Source of the DNA: Halobaculum limi
GTDB lineage: Archaea > Halobacteriota > Halobacteria > Halobacteriales > Haloferacaceae
Direction: 5' to 3'
Length of the DNA stretch: 64,000 nucleotides
NCBI RefSeq assembly: GCF_029490015.1
Contig: NZ_CP120469.1
Location: 365,106-429,105 of the forward strand
Each line of letters starts with the position of its first letter. Positions within the stretch are counted from its first letter, which is position 1. The translations under genes and the position numbers were made by a program. Below the pieces are notes generated by a model. That model ran no database searches, was not told the DNA's origin, and saw nothing but the letters and a program-made list of their open reading frames with translations. Shown here one piece after another: positions 53,292 to 61,683 of the stretch.

Positions 53292-54248
53292 ATGAGCGCG
53301 ACTAGCAGTATCGCCGACCGGGTGGCCGAACTCCCGGCGATCGAACGCGAGGACGTGTCCCTGTTGCTCGTCCTTCCGGGGCTGTTCCTGTTCGCGGCGT
53401 TCATGTTTTTCCCGATGCTGTACCTGCTCGGCATCTCGTTCACGAACGCCCGACCATCCAACCTGTTTATGGGTGGGAGCTTCCTCACGTTCGGCGAGGC
53501 GACGTTCGTCGGCATCGAAAACTACGTATCAGTACTCTCAGACGGGAAGTTCTGGAACTCGCTGGGGATCACGTGGCTGTTCGTCGCGACTAGTCTCGTG
53601 TTGAAAATCACGCTGGGGCTGGGAGTCGCGCTCGTCGTGACGAACGACCGGGTGCGGGGCGCGCGATTTATGCGCTCGCTGCTCATCATCCCGATGGGCC
53701 TGCCCGCCATCTTCACCATCACCATCTGGCGTGGTATCTTCACGTCCGCGCAGTTCGGCCTCGCCAACCAGTTCATCACCTGGGTCGGCTTCGACGCCGT
53801 TGCGTGGCTCAACGAGCGATGGGCCGCCTTCTTCGCGTATAACATCACGGAGATGTGGCTGGCGTATCCGTTCATGGTGATCATCACGGTGTCGGCCCTG
53901 CAGGACGTCCCCGAGGAACTCCACGAGGCCGCGAAAGTCGACGGCGCTGGCTACTTCTCCCGGTTCTTCCATGTGACGCTGCCGAGCGTGAAGCGCCCGG
54001 TGCTGTTCGCGTCTATCCTCACTGCGGCGGCGTCGTTCCAGCAGTTCCTCATCCCGTACGCGTTCAACGAGGGTGGACCCGCCCGACTGAACGAACTGAT
54101 CATCGTCTACGGCTACCGTGAGGCGTTCCAGTTCAGCCAGTACGGGCAGGGTGCTGCCATCATGCTCATCGCCGTCGTGTTCATTGGCGTGTTCATGTGG
54201 CTGAACGTCAAGAAGGGCAAACTCGCTGACGGGGTGGACGAGGCGTGA
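53292..54248 (+). CDS. ABC sugar permease, MalF-like
   Basis: 318 residues, six helices. The EAA loop is LHEAAKVDGAGYFSRFFHVTLPSVKRPV near residue 215. The N-terminal helix LLLVLPGLFLFAAFMFFPMLYL is that of the UgpA/MalF subfamily. It overlaps the next permease by 4 nt and forms the heterodimeric channel with it. Confidence 0.9.
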   Translation: MSATSSIADRVAELPAIEREDVSLLLVLPGLFLFAAFMFFPMLYLLGISFTNARPSNLFMGGSFLTFGEATFVGIENYVSVLSDGKFWNSLGITWLFVATSLVLKITLGLGVALVVTNDRVRGARFMRSLLIIPMGLPAIFTITIWRGIFTSAQFGLANQFITWVGFDAVAWLNERWAAFFAYNITEMWLAYPFMVIITVSALQDVPEELHEAAKVDGAGYFSRFFHVTLPSVKRPVLFASILTAAASFQQFLIPYAFNEGGPARLNELIIVYGYREAFQFSQYGQGAAIMLIAVVFIGVFMWLNVKKGKLADGVDEA

Positions 54249-55327
54249 GCCTCTTCTCGCTCGTCGCCGAGAAGATTGCACGCGACGTTCGGACGCTCGC
54301 CGAAGCACCGAGAGAGGCTGTCATCGAGGCCCGGTACACCGCGCGTGCATACCGTGAGGGCGAGGTCTCCGGAATCCAGATCCTGCGGACGGTCGGCGCA
54401 ACGGTTGGTGCGGCAGCAGTCGTCGCCGTATTGCTGTTCCCGATCTACTGGATCGCGATGTCCGCTATCTCGGGGTCCGGCGGCACGGTGTACGCCGCCG
54501 GCGGCTTCAGTTTCTTCCCCGACAACCCGTCGGTCAAGCCGTTCGTGTGGGTGCTGGGCGACCTGATTGTCCCAGCCCTCGCGATCACGGTGAACGTCCC
54601 GTTGACCGACCTCGCGGTCGTGTTCAACACGCCCGAGATCGCGTTCCTCGACGCCAGCGACTACGGCATCGAGAACCCCTCGAACTTCAAGGCCTTCTTC
54701 GTCAACAGCGTCATCGTCTCTGTGCCGACGGTACTACTGGCGATGTCGGTGATCGTGCCCGCGGCGTACGCGCTGTCGCGCCGTGAGTTCCTGATGCGGC
54801 GGAAGATCCTCTTCGGCTACGTCCTGTTCACGCAGGTCGGCGGCGGTCTCGGGATCGCGGCGCTCATCGCCCTGTACGCGATGTTCGTCCAGGTCGGCCT
54901 CAACAACAACCGCCTCGCGCTCGCAGCGTACTACGCCGCGACGGCGGTGCCGTTCAACACCTGGCTGTTGAAGACGTATATGGACGGTATCCCGACCAGT
55001 TACGAGGAAGCCGCCATCGTCGACGGCGCGCCGCCGTGGCGCGTCGTCACGGAGGTCATCCTCCCGCTGTCGACGGCGGGCCTGGCGACGGTGTTCATCT
55101 TCACCTTCCTCACGGGGTGGATGGAGTTCGTCGTCGCTCAGACGTTGCTGTCGGCGGACAAGTTCACGCTCCCGGTGGGGCTGTTCAGCCTCGTTACGGA
55201 GTACTCGATCCCGTGGGCGCGCTTCTCGGCATTCGCGCTCACGTTCGCCTCGCCCGTGATGCTCGTGTACTTGTTCGCACAACGGTACATCGAGGGCGGC
55301 CTCTCCTTCTCCGGGATGGAAGGGTAG
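54245..55327 (+). CDS. ABC sugar permease, MalG-like
   Basis: 360 residues. GTG 54245 overlaps the MalF-like stop. About six helices. The EAA loop YEEAAIVDGAPPWRVVTEVILPLS lies near residue 258. The 60-residue cytoplasmic head (EKIARDVRTLAEAPREAVIEARYTARA-like, amphipathic) and a long external loop after the first helix (residues 75-140) are extra to the usual 280-residue MalG. Together with the MalF-like protein, the binding lipoprotein and the MalK-like ATPase it makes a complete maltodextrin importer. Confidence 0.88.
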   Translation: MSLFSLVAEKIARDVRTLAEAPREAVIEARYTARAYREGEVSGIQILRTVGATVGAAAVVAVLLFPIYWIAMSAISGSGGTVYAAGGFSFFPDNPSVKPFVWVLGDLIVPALAITVNVPLTDLAVVFNTPEIAFLDASDYGIENPSNFKAFFVNSVIVSVPTVLLAMSVIVPAAYALSRREFLMRRKILFGYVLFTQVGGGLGIAALIALYAMFVQVGLNNNRLALAAYYAATAVPFNTWLLKTYMDGIPTSYEEAAIVDGAPPWRVVTEVILPLSTAGLATVFIFTFLTGWMEFVVAQTLLSADKFTLPVGLFSLVTEYSIPWARFSAFALTFASPVMLVYLFAQRYIEGGLSFSGMEG

Positions 55328-55392
55328 CCCCTCGCACGAACGGGCTGATTTTCGTCGTTCGCGGTGTCGACGTCACTGTCCGCGTTGACCGT

Positions 55393-55953
55393 CTACTCGT
55401 CGACCTGCTCTTGTATCCCGATCCAGTTGACGACCGATCCGCCGCGATCCGTGACGGGAACTATCGAGACACGGTTTCTGAACTGCGTCCCGTCGGCCCG
55501 GTAGTTGGTAAGCGTCGTCGTCGCGCGACTCCACGTCGAGAGCGCCTCCCGCAGGTCCGCGACCGGCCCTGGATCAGTATCTGGTCCCTGCAGGAGGCGG
55601 AGATTCTCCTCGTGGAGGTCACCGAGCGAGTAGCCGGTCAGATCCCGAAACTTCTGATTTGCGTAACGAACGGGGTTGTCTGCGTACGCGGGGCCGGTGA
55701 GTGTGATGCCGAACGTCGCCTCATCGAAGACGCGGATGCGTCGAATAAGTCCGCGTTCACGGTCGCCGAGCGAGACGTCGTCAGCAGTCGCTGCTGTCAT
55801 CGACTCCAGTAGCGTCGAATCGGTGTAGTCATCTGCGAGTTCCCTCAGTGACTCGACGTCGTACTCCTCGGTTTCCACGTCTGCGGCGACACGGCGGTGA
55901 AATCGCTCGTCGTCGAGTTGCAACAAATCACCGAGTTCGTCCCGTGAGAGCAT
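55393..55953 (-). CDS. PAS/LOV-like domain protein lacking the photoactive cysteine
   Basis: 186 residues from MLSRDELGDLLQLDDERF (55953), itself uncertain. Residues 1-70 are helical. The rest is a PAS domain of LOV type: ITLTGPAYADNPVRYANQKFRDLTGYSLGDL, then ENLRLLQGPDTDPGPVADLREAL, then TLTNYRADGTQFRNRVSIVPV. LOV photoreceptors have N-C-R-F-L-Q-G. Here the Cys is Leu (N-L-R-L-L-Q-G), while the flanking flavin-pocket residues look kept. It may still bind flavin and respond by reduction rather than by adduct formation. No output domain is fused. Confidence 0.78.
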   Translation of the reverse strand: MLSRDELGDLLQLDDERFHRRVAADVETEEYDVESLRELADDYTDSTLLESMTAATADDVSLGDRERGLIRRIRVFDEATFGITLTGPAYADNPVRYANQKFRDLTGYSLGDLHEENLRLLQGPDTDPGPVADLREALSTWSRATTTLTNYRADGTQFRNRVSIVPVTDRGGSVVNWIGIQEQVDE

Positions 55954-56055
55954 CTCGTGGGTGGAGTGAAGGGCAACAGCAGGCAAACCCCTGTCGGCCT
56001 CGAACGGTCGGCGGCCCCGCGAGGTTTTGTGTCTTGCCCGCCACCTTCTGGACGG

Positions 56056-56988
56056 ATGGATACGTCGGAAACGCCGGAGGCGTCCGAAGCACTCGAAGGG
56101 TCGACTGCCCCTGCGCCCGGCAGACCAGTCGTCTTGTTAACGGGTGGTACCAGCGGAATCGGACGGGAGGCGGTGCAGCGACTGGCCGAATCAGGGGCGA
56201 CGGTACTGACAGTCGGACGTCGTGCAGACCGCGGCCGGCGCATCGCAGAGGAAGTGACGAGCGAAACACCAGGAACGGTACGGTTTCAGCCCATCGACTT
56301 GGAAACGTTTGCGGCCGTCCGTGACCTCGCTGCGTGGGTCCGCGAGGAAACTGACCGTCTCGACGCACTCGTCCACAACGCGGCGCTCTCCTCACAGGAG
56401 CGATACGTCACACCCAACGGGGTCGAACGGACGTTCGCCGTCAACCACCTCGCGCCGTACCTCCTGACTCACGAGTTGCTGGGACTGCTCGCAGACACTG
56501 GTGATTCCCGCGTCGTCATTACCGCGTCGAGTGTCCACCGCCGTGGCACGCTCGATTTCGACGATATCGGGTTCGAACGCGGTTACGACGGCCTCGATGC
56601 ATACGCCCGGTCGAAACTCGCCAACGTGGCGTTCACGCTCGAACTTGCAGCGCGGCTGGGTGACGACGAGCGGACGCAAGGAGTAGTCGCGAACTGCGTC
56701 CACCCCGGATTCATCCCGACGACTGGCCTCTACCGCGACGTCTCGTGGCGAGCCAAGCTGGCGACGCGAGTCGTCGGCGCGATTCCCGGTATCGGCACGA
56801 GTGTCAACGAGGGTGCGCGGCGACTCGTCGAAGTCGTGATTGATCCGGAATATGCAACGCGAACGGGGGAGTACGTCGGCGACGGCGGTCCAGAAGAACC
56901 GAGCGAGGAGGCTCGCGACCCCGACGTCCGATATCGGCTATGGCGAGTGAGCGCCGAGTTAGTAGGAGTTGACCCTAACTGGCCGTGA
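56056..56988 (+). CDS. Short-chain dehydrogenase/reductase (SDR), retinol-dehydrogenase-like
   Basis: 310 residues from MDTSETPEASEALEG (56056). The frame extends upstream without support. The Rossmann motif is TGGTSGIG near residue 34. HNAALS, a catalytic Ser in ITASSVH, and YARSK (Tyr-x3-Lys) complete the classical SDR set. The basic GRRADRGRR after beta-2 suggests NADP. The tail region TRTGEYVGDGG is typical of the RDH11-14/WWOX-like group. The substrate is unknown. Confidence 0.88.
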   Translation: MDTSETPEASEALEGSTAPAPGRPVVLLTGGTSGIGREAVQRLAESGATVLTVGRRADRGRRIAEEVTSETPGTVRFQPIDLETFAAVRDLAAWVREETDRLDALVHNAALSSQERYVTPNGVERTFAVNHLAPYLLTHELLGLLADTGDSRVVITASSVHRRGTLDFDDIGFERGYDGLDAYARSKLANVAFTLELAARLGDDERTQGVVANCVHPGFIPTTGLYRDVSWRAKLATRVVGAIPGIGTSVNEGARRLVEVVIDPEYATRTGEYVGDGGPEEPSEEARDPDVRYRLWRVSAELVGVDPNWP

Positions 56989-57021
56989 TACCGAATGTAG
57001 CGGATCGAAGCGCCGGAGATA

Positions 57022-57555
57022 TTACTCGAAGATGTGCCCTTCGATTCGGTCGACGACCTCACCAAACGCGACGTTTTGTTTCACGCTGGTTACGTTGATC
57101 CGAACGCGCTCGCCTTTGTCTGTATCTGGCACAATAATCACGTAGCCGCGATCGACGCGAGCGATGCCGTCGCCCTGGTCACCGATACTCTCGATGTCAA
57201 CGACGAGTTCTTCGCCACGGTCAACCGGCGGTTCTGGTTCATCCGACGACGACACCGAACGAGTCGTGTCCGATCTGCTACTCGGGCTGCTGGTGTCGGA
57301 CTCGGTAGCCGACGTCGTCTCATTCGTGTTGGACGTCGATACCACGTCGGACTGTGATTCGGGAGAGATCCCATTTGACGCCGCCGTTCCATCCGGAGTG
57401 CTCGCATTCGAGGCGAGGATGACAACTCGATACACCGCTCCCTCGCGGACCGACTCTAGTTCGACCTCGCGTTTTGGAACTTCAACAACGTACGAATCGT
57501 CGCGTTCGGTCACTTCCGCACTGAACATACATCGTAGATCCTCTGAAATCTCCAT
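57022..57555 (-). CDS. TRAM-domain protein with long Ser/Thr linker
   Basis: 177 residues from MEISEDLRCMFSAEV (57555). A TTG directly upstream is in frame but unnecessary. An N-terminal beta segment (residues 1-45) and a Ser/Thr/Asp-rich linker (50-110) lead to a TRAM domain: VDRGEELVVDIESIGDQGDGIARVDRGY-like, then IIVPDTDKGERVRINVTSV. Single-TRAM proteins in archaea bind RNA and act as cold-shock-like chaperones. Most haloarchaeal copies are about 70-140 residues, so the linker is long. It borders the origin-like region and reads away from it. Confidence 0.82.
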   Translation of the reverse strand: MEISEDLRCMFSAEVTERDDSYVVEVPKREVELESVREGAVYRVVILASNASTPDGTAASNGISPESQSDVVSTSNTNETTSATESDTSSPSSRSDTTRSVSSSDEPEPPVDRGEELVVDIESIGDQGDGIARVDRGYVIIVPDTDKGERVRINVTSVKQNVAFGEVVDRIEGHIFE

Positions 57556-57802
57556 CAAATAATCGTTAGTACCCCAAGGATGTTAACACTATGTATATAC
57601 ATACAGTGTGCAGCATATTCTACAGGTAAACAGATGTGGTTCAGTATCAGAAACAAACGCCAACGGAACTAGACGATCGCTGACTCAATCTACGTGGTTA
57701 ACGATTCGACCAGTTCTGACACCGCTCACCTCGAGAAGGGTGACGCTGATGGGTCTGACCAACCTGTGCTGCCGTCAATGTGAATTGCGGTAGTTCACAG
57801 TG

Positions 57803-58499
57803 ACACCACCGTGTCCGCTGTATCAAGTCGTGAAGGGAGTTCTTCAACTACGTTACTACGGACGCAGTGGTGTGGAAACGTGGTGTGTTCCCGGTTGGAA
57901 TCATCAAGACACGAGCCTCGAACAACGGACATCGTGGTGTCAATCATAGGGCGGCGCAGTCCTCATTCGAACGGAGAACTGCGGACACGGTGGGGTCGCT
58001 GACCTCCTGGTAGACCGAAGTAACAGTGACCCCACTAGTGATCCGAGACACACCACAATGTCCGTAGTTTCTGTTACAAGTTTTGGTGAGAACTACGGAC
58101 ATAGTGGTGTTCGACATATTTGCCGTGGTCAATGATCACGGCCTTCCCGGTCAGGAGGGTAGTACTCATCGAGAACTGACGATCGATGATCCGAGATGAC
58201 TCGGTCAACCCTCTCCCCCCACTATGTCCGCAGTTCTCGGTCGAGAGAGTACCGTCAGGTACGAAGGTATTGATTCCACTCTAATCTCCACCTCATTAAT
58301 TTAATAGAAGTTGCCGTACGGACTAGCTCGTCTGCTATTGTAATAAAACCTTCCGTGTATACTGGTCTTGTGGTTTGCTGTAGGGGTGGCCCCCTCTTCG
58401 ATCCACAGAACAGCGGACAAAGTGGGGTGGGTGTGTCCCGACGTTTCTTTAAGTACTAGCAGAACAGCGGAAACAGCGGACGCTCCGGACGCGGTGGTT
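57803..58499. repeat. Origin iterons, left cluster (nine copies)
   Basis: Consensus ACNRCGGACAYNGTGGTGT. Plus-strand copies near 57858-57874, 57923-57940, 57979-57996, 58092-58110, 58409-58428 and 58483-58499. Minus-strand copies near 57803-57821, 58049-58067 and 58218-58236. Spacings are irregular (about 40-190 nt) and spacer sequences differ. This excludes a CRISPR array and fits initiator binding sites. Confidence 0.8.
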
Positions 58500-58506
58500 T
58501 TATATC
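58483..58506 (+). promoter_or_regulatory. orc1/cdc6 promoter overlapped by an iteron
   Basis: The last left iteron (GGACGCGGTGGT) runs directly into TTTTATATCC (58498-58507), a TATA box about 30 nt before the ATG at 58536. Initiator bound to this iteron would cover the promoter, so autoregulation is likely. Confidence 0.55.
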
Positions 58507-58535
58507 CGATTGGAGACATCAACGAATGACTACAG

Positions 58536-59804
58536 ATGGGGATGTTCGAGCGGGACACCGATATCTACCGGGACCGCGATGCACTTCGCGAGGACTATCA
58601 GCCCGAGCAACTCGTCGGCCGCGACGAGGAACTCGACACGTATCGGGCGGCGCTCCAGCCGGTCATCAACGGCGAACAGCCGAACAACGTCTTTCTGTAC
58701 GGCAAGACCGGTGTAGGAAAGACAGCTGCAACCCGCTACTTGCTCGACCATCTCCAACAAGACGCCGCACAGTACGACGACATCGAACTCACCGTCACCG
58801 CGCTCAACTGCGATGGGTTGACTTCGTCGTACCAGGTCGCGACTCGTCTCGTCAACGAGTTCCGCGACGACACCGATCAAATCTCGACTACGGGATATCC
58901 ACGCGCGAGTGTCTATGAGATGCTGTGGGACGAACTCGACGACTGCGGCGGAACGATCCTCATCGTCCTCGACGAGGTTGATCACGTAGAAGACGATTCT
59001 ATCCTCTACCAGCTACCTCGCGCACGCGCGAACGGCAACCTCTCGACGGCCAAGATCGGGATCGTCGGCATCTCCAACGACTTCTCCTTCCGCGACGACC
59101 TCTCCCCGAAAGTCCGCTCGTCGCTGTGTGAACAAGAGATTCACTTCCCGGCGTACGACGCTACCGACCTCCAGAAGATCCTCGAACAGCGTGTCGAAGT
59201 TGCGTTCCACGAGGACGTTCTCGACCCTGGCGTCATCCCGCTTTGTGCAGCCTACGGCGCGAAAGACGCCGGCGACGCCCGACAGTCGATCGACTTGCTG
59301 ATGAAAGCGGGTGACTTGGCTCGTGACGACGACACCGACAGCGTCACCGAAGATCACGTTGAACGTGGTCGGCGGGCGCTCGAACGCGGTCGGATCAAAG
59401 AGGGAATCACCGGACTCACACAGCACGGCCATCTCGTGTTATACGCACTTCTCACGTTGGATCTCGAGAACGAGGCACCTGTCCGCTCCCGCGACGTTCG
59501 ACCGCGATATTCTCGATTCGCAGAGATGGCCGACCGCGACCCACTCGTCCCCCGGCGGATGCGCGACCACCTGTCGGAACTGGCGATGCTTGGCATCATC
59601 TCGGTCACCGAGCGAAACGAGGGACGCCGAGGAGGGACCTACCGCGAGTACGCCCTAGATATGGACGTCGACCTGCTCCTCGACGCGATGTCGGACACCG
59701 TCCAAGACGTCGGTGTTCACCAATCCGTCCAGGACTTCCTCATCGAAGACCCCAAGAACGAGATGACCGACGCCCGTGTGACTGACTTCATTCCAGAGGA
59801 CTGA
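58536..59804 (+). CDS. cdc6: Orc1/Cdc6 family replication initiator
   Basis: 422 residues. The opening is MFERDTDIYRDRDALREDYQPEQLVGRDEE-like, typical of haloarchaeal Orc1. AAA+ domain: Walker A GKTGVGKT (56-63), Walker B ILIVLDEVDHV near 140, sensor 1 IGIVGISNDF, then a lid (GDARQSIDLLMKAGDLA) with sensor 2 Arg. The C-terminal winged helix (from about 300, ending near residue 400) would bind the iterons. A second in-frame ATG two codons on is possible. Surrounded by iterons on both sides, so it probably acts on this origin in cis. Confidence 0.93.
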   Translation: MGMFERDTDIYRDRDALREDYQPEQLVGRDEELDTYRAALQPVINGEQPNNVFLYGKTGVGKTAATRYLLDHLQQDAAQYDDIELTVTALNCDGLTSSYQVATRLVNEFRDDTDQISTTGYPRASVYEMLWDELDDCGGTILIVLDEVDHVEDDSILYQLPRARANGNLSTAKIGIVGISNDFSFRDDLSPKVRSSLCEQEIHFPAYDATDLQKILEQRVEVAFHEDVLDPGVIPLCAAYGAKDAGDARQSIDLLMKAGDLARDDDTDSVTEDHVERGRRALERGRIKEGITGLTQHGHLVLYALLTLDLENEAPVRSRDVRPRYSRFAEMADRDPLVPRRMRDHLSELAMLGIISVTERNEGRRGGTYREYALDMDVDLLLDAMSDTVQDVGVHQSVQDFLIEDPKNEMTDARVTDFIPED

Positions 59805-59817
59805 TCGATCGTCTGCA

Positions 59818-60185
59818 CAACGGCGGACATCGTGGTGTCCGACCAGTTGTTTCCCCGGACCGATCACCGACTGAACAACCTGACGCTGCTGGCAGACTGT
59901 ATGGCGCGTTCGGGGTCATCGATACCGCCCCAGACACCTGCCGTTAGTAGTGACCGATGGGCGCGATACCTAGATAACAGCGGACGTGGTGGTGTCCACC
60001 CACCGAGGTACTCGCTCACGTGAGGACGACTCAGTCAACTCGGACGAGCAAAAGAGTCGGACCCGGCCGTGCGGGACTCACACCACGATGTCCGCAGTAA
60101 CACGGGCACCCGCGATCGGATAACTCCGGACACGGTGGTGTGGCCGGATCGAGATACTGTCGTCACAACTGCGGACATCGTGGTG
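59818..60185. repeat. Origin iterons, right cluster (five copies)
   Basis: Copies of the same iteron near 59818-59838, 59977-59995, 60122-60140 and 60168-60185 (plus) and 60078-60098 (minus). Best copy ACTGCGGACATCGTGGTGT (60168-60186). Their presence beyond the 3' end of orc1/cdc6 extends the origin to both sides of the gene. Confidence 0.78.
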
Positions 60186-60302
60186 TGTCCCTCTGGAACG
60201 CGCTGGGGTGTACGCTGTGGTCGACGCGAGTTGCCGTCAGAGTGCCACGCTGTTAGGATAGACGGCCCGGTTGGGGCTACGCCCACCAAGGCCGTCGGCG
60301 GT

Positions 60303-60746
60303 TCAGTCCGATTTGACGGTTATCTCTTCGAAGCGATCCGTGCTCGTCTTCGGGAGCGAGATGGCGCAGACGCCATCGGAGAGGCTCGCCTCTGCACCAC
60401 CGGCTCTCACGACCGCGGGAAGCGTGAGCACACGCTCGATTTCGGGAGCACGTTCGGAGAGGACGAGGGTGTCGTCGCCTTCGAGTTCGGACTCGCGTTC
60501 GGCGCTGATCACCAGCGTTTGCTGATTGATCCGAACGTGGATGTCCTCCGCCGAGCACCCCGGGAGGTCGGCGTAGACGAGTATCTCCTCGCCGGCGTCG
60601 ATGACGTCGATATCCGGGTACGAGACCGGCTTCGTCGACGGATATATCGACTCCTGCAGCTGTTCCTGTGCGACGCCACCGAACTGCTCGGCGGCCGCTG
60701 CGTCGATGAGATCAGATCGCTCCTGGCCGGACGGGAAACTGGACAT
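60303..60746 (-). CDS. Hsp20/alpha-crystallin family small heat shock protein
   Basis: 147 residues. The crystallin domain (about 40-147) reads PDIDVIDAGEEILVYADLPGCSAEDIHVRINQQTLVI-like, then VLSERAPEIERVLTLPAVV and ASLSDGVCAISLPK. The C-terminal I-x-I/V anchor is present as ITVKSD. The N-terminal 40 residues are Gln-containing (EQFGGVAQEQLQES). It is encoded 16 nt downstream of the Gln/Pro-repeat gene on the same strand, so the two are almost certainly one operon. The chaperone may keep that low-complexity protein soluble or join it in a condensate. Confidence 0.88.
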   Translation of the reverse strand: MSSFPSGQERSDLIDAAAAEQFGGVAQEQLQESIYPSTKPVSYPDIDVIDAGEEILVYADLPGCSAEDIHVRINQQTLVISAERESELEGDDTLVLSERAPEIERVLTLPAVVRAGGAEASLSDGVCAISLPKTSTDRFEEITVKSD

Positions 60747-60762
60747 CAGTGACTCACCGATG

Positions 60763-61683
60763 TCAGCCCTGCGGCTGTTGCGTCTGCTGAGCCGGCTGTA
60801 CCTGCTGGGACTGCTGCTCGAACTGCGACGCCATCGCCTGTGGCTGAAGCGACGAGTTCTGCAGCGACATCACCGTCTGCTGGAGCGTCGAGACGAGTTC
60901 GTCCACCGGCGCGTCGTTCGGCTGCTGCTGGAGTTCCTGGATACCCTGTTGCAGCCCCTGGACCACGCACTGCTGGAAGGAAGTCGCGAACGGCGACTGA
61001 CGGGCCACGAGCTTGCGCTGTGTCTCGGCCATCGCTTCGAGGTCTTCAGTCAAGCGCGCGACTGTGGGCTTCCCGTTCTCGAGTGCGTACACGTTCGCTT
61101 GCTCGAGCGTCCGTTCCAGTTCCTGCAGGGAGGCGGCTATCTGCTGGCTCTCGGCCGCAGACTGGAACTGCTCGCCCGTCTGCTGGGCCGCAGCGAATCC
61201 GTACAGCGTCGTCGCCTGCGGAACGTACTGCGGCTGCTCGGTCTGCTGCTGCGGGATCTGTTGCTGCGGGATCTGTTGCTGCGGGATCTGGCTCTGTGGG
61301 GCCTGCTGCTGTGGAAGCTGCCCCTGCTGGGTCTGCTGTTGTGGGACCTGTTGCTGTGGAATCTGACTCTGTGGGGCCTGCTGCTGTGGAATCTGCCCCT
61401 GCTGGGTCTGCTGTGGGACCTGTTGCTGCGGGATCTGCTGCGGAACTTGCTGGGGTGCGACCTGCGTCTGCTGCGGAACCTGCGCCTGCGGGATCTGTTG
61501 TTCCTGTTGCGGAATCTGTTGGGGAACGAACTGTGTCTGCTGTGGAAGCTGCGCCTGCGGGATCTGCTGCTGCTGTGGAAGCTGCGCCTGCGGGATCTGC
61601 TGCTGCTGTGGAAGCTGCTGCGAGAGCTGCGGCACCGGATTCACACTATACTGATTCGGCTGCTGTGGCGGTATCTGGCTCAT
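60763..61683 (-). CDS. Gln/Pro-repeat low-complexity protein
   Basis: 306 residues from MSQIPPQQPNQYSVN (61683). An in-frame ATG at 61761 lies 25-35 nt after a TATA-like TATAACAAT, but would add a basic 26-residue head. Residues 1-155 are almost only Q, P, I, V, L, A and T in units such as QIPQQQAPQ and LPQQQQIPQA, with just two charged residues (E61, E149). Residues 165-285 are a normal acidic helical domain (SLQELERTLEQANVYALENG; MAETQRKLVARQSPFATSF). A Gln-rich tail follows. No signal peptide. The composition resembles prion-like domains and is strikingly un-halophilic. The function is unknown. A granule or gas-vesicle-associated role is possible. Confidence 0.75.
   Translation of the reverse strand: MSQIPPQQPNQYSVNPVPQLSQQLPQQQQIPQAQLPQQQQIPQAQLPQQTQFVPQQIPQQEQQIPQAQVPQQTQVAPQQVPQQIPQQQVPQQTQQGQIPQQQAPQSQIPQQQVPQQQTQQGQLPQQQAPQSQIPQQQIPQQQIPQQQTEQPQYVPQATTLYGFAAAQQTGEQFQSAAESQQIAASLQELERTLEQANVYALENGKPTVARLTEDLEAMAETQRKLVARQSPFATSFQQCVVQGLQQGIQELQQQPNDAPVDELVSTLQQTVMSLQNSSLQPQAMASQFEQQSQQVQPAQQTQQPQG
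61220..61640 (-). repeat. Internal DNA repeats coding the Gln/Pro units
   Basis: The coding DNA is built from short repeats around CAGCAGGT(C/A)CC and (C/A)AGATTCC(A/G)CAGCAACAG variants. Larger near-identical blocks occur twice, for example protein QLPQQQQIPQA tandem at about residues 24-47, and QG(Q/I/L)PQQQAPQSQIPQQQ at about 96-112 and 121-137. Such arrays expand and contract by slippage, so length may vary between strains. Confidence 0.7.

Larger units (their letters stand above)
57559..60302. other. Putative replication origin region around orc1/cdc6
   Basis: Two non-coding blocks, 57559-58535 and 59805-60302, flank the orc1/cdc6 gene. Both are AT-richer than the genome around them and carry copies of one 17-19 bp iteron in both orientations, nine on the left and five on the right. 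AT-rich candidates for an unwinding element are 57555-57625, with a perfect 12-bp palindrome ATGTATATACAT at 57591-57602, and 58284-58345. Haloarchaeal origins have this design: an initiator gene beside a long AT-rich intergenic region with origin recognition boxes. No other gene is seen in either block. Confidence 0.78.

Noticed and set aside
57803..60185. Possible CRISPR array from the repeated GGACATCGTGGTGT unit
   Set aside because: Copies lie in both orientations, at irregular 40-190 nt distances, interrupted by a gene, and are partly degenerate. Origin iterons explain them better.
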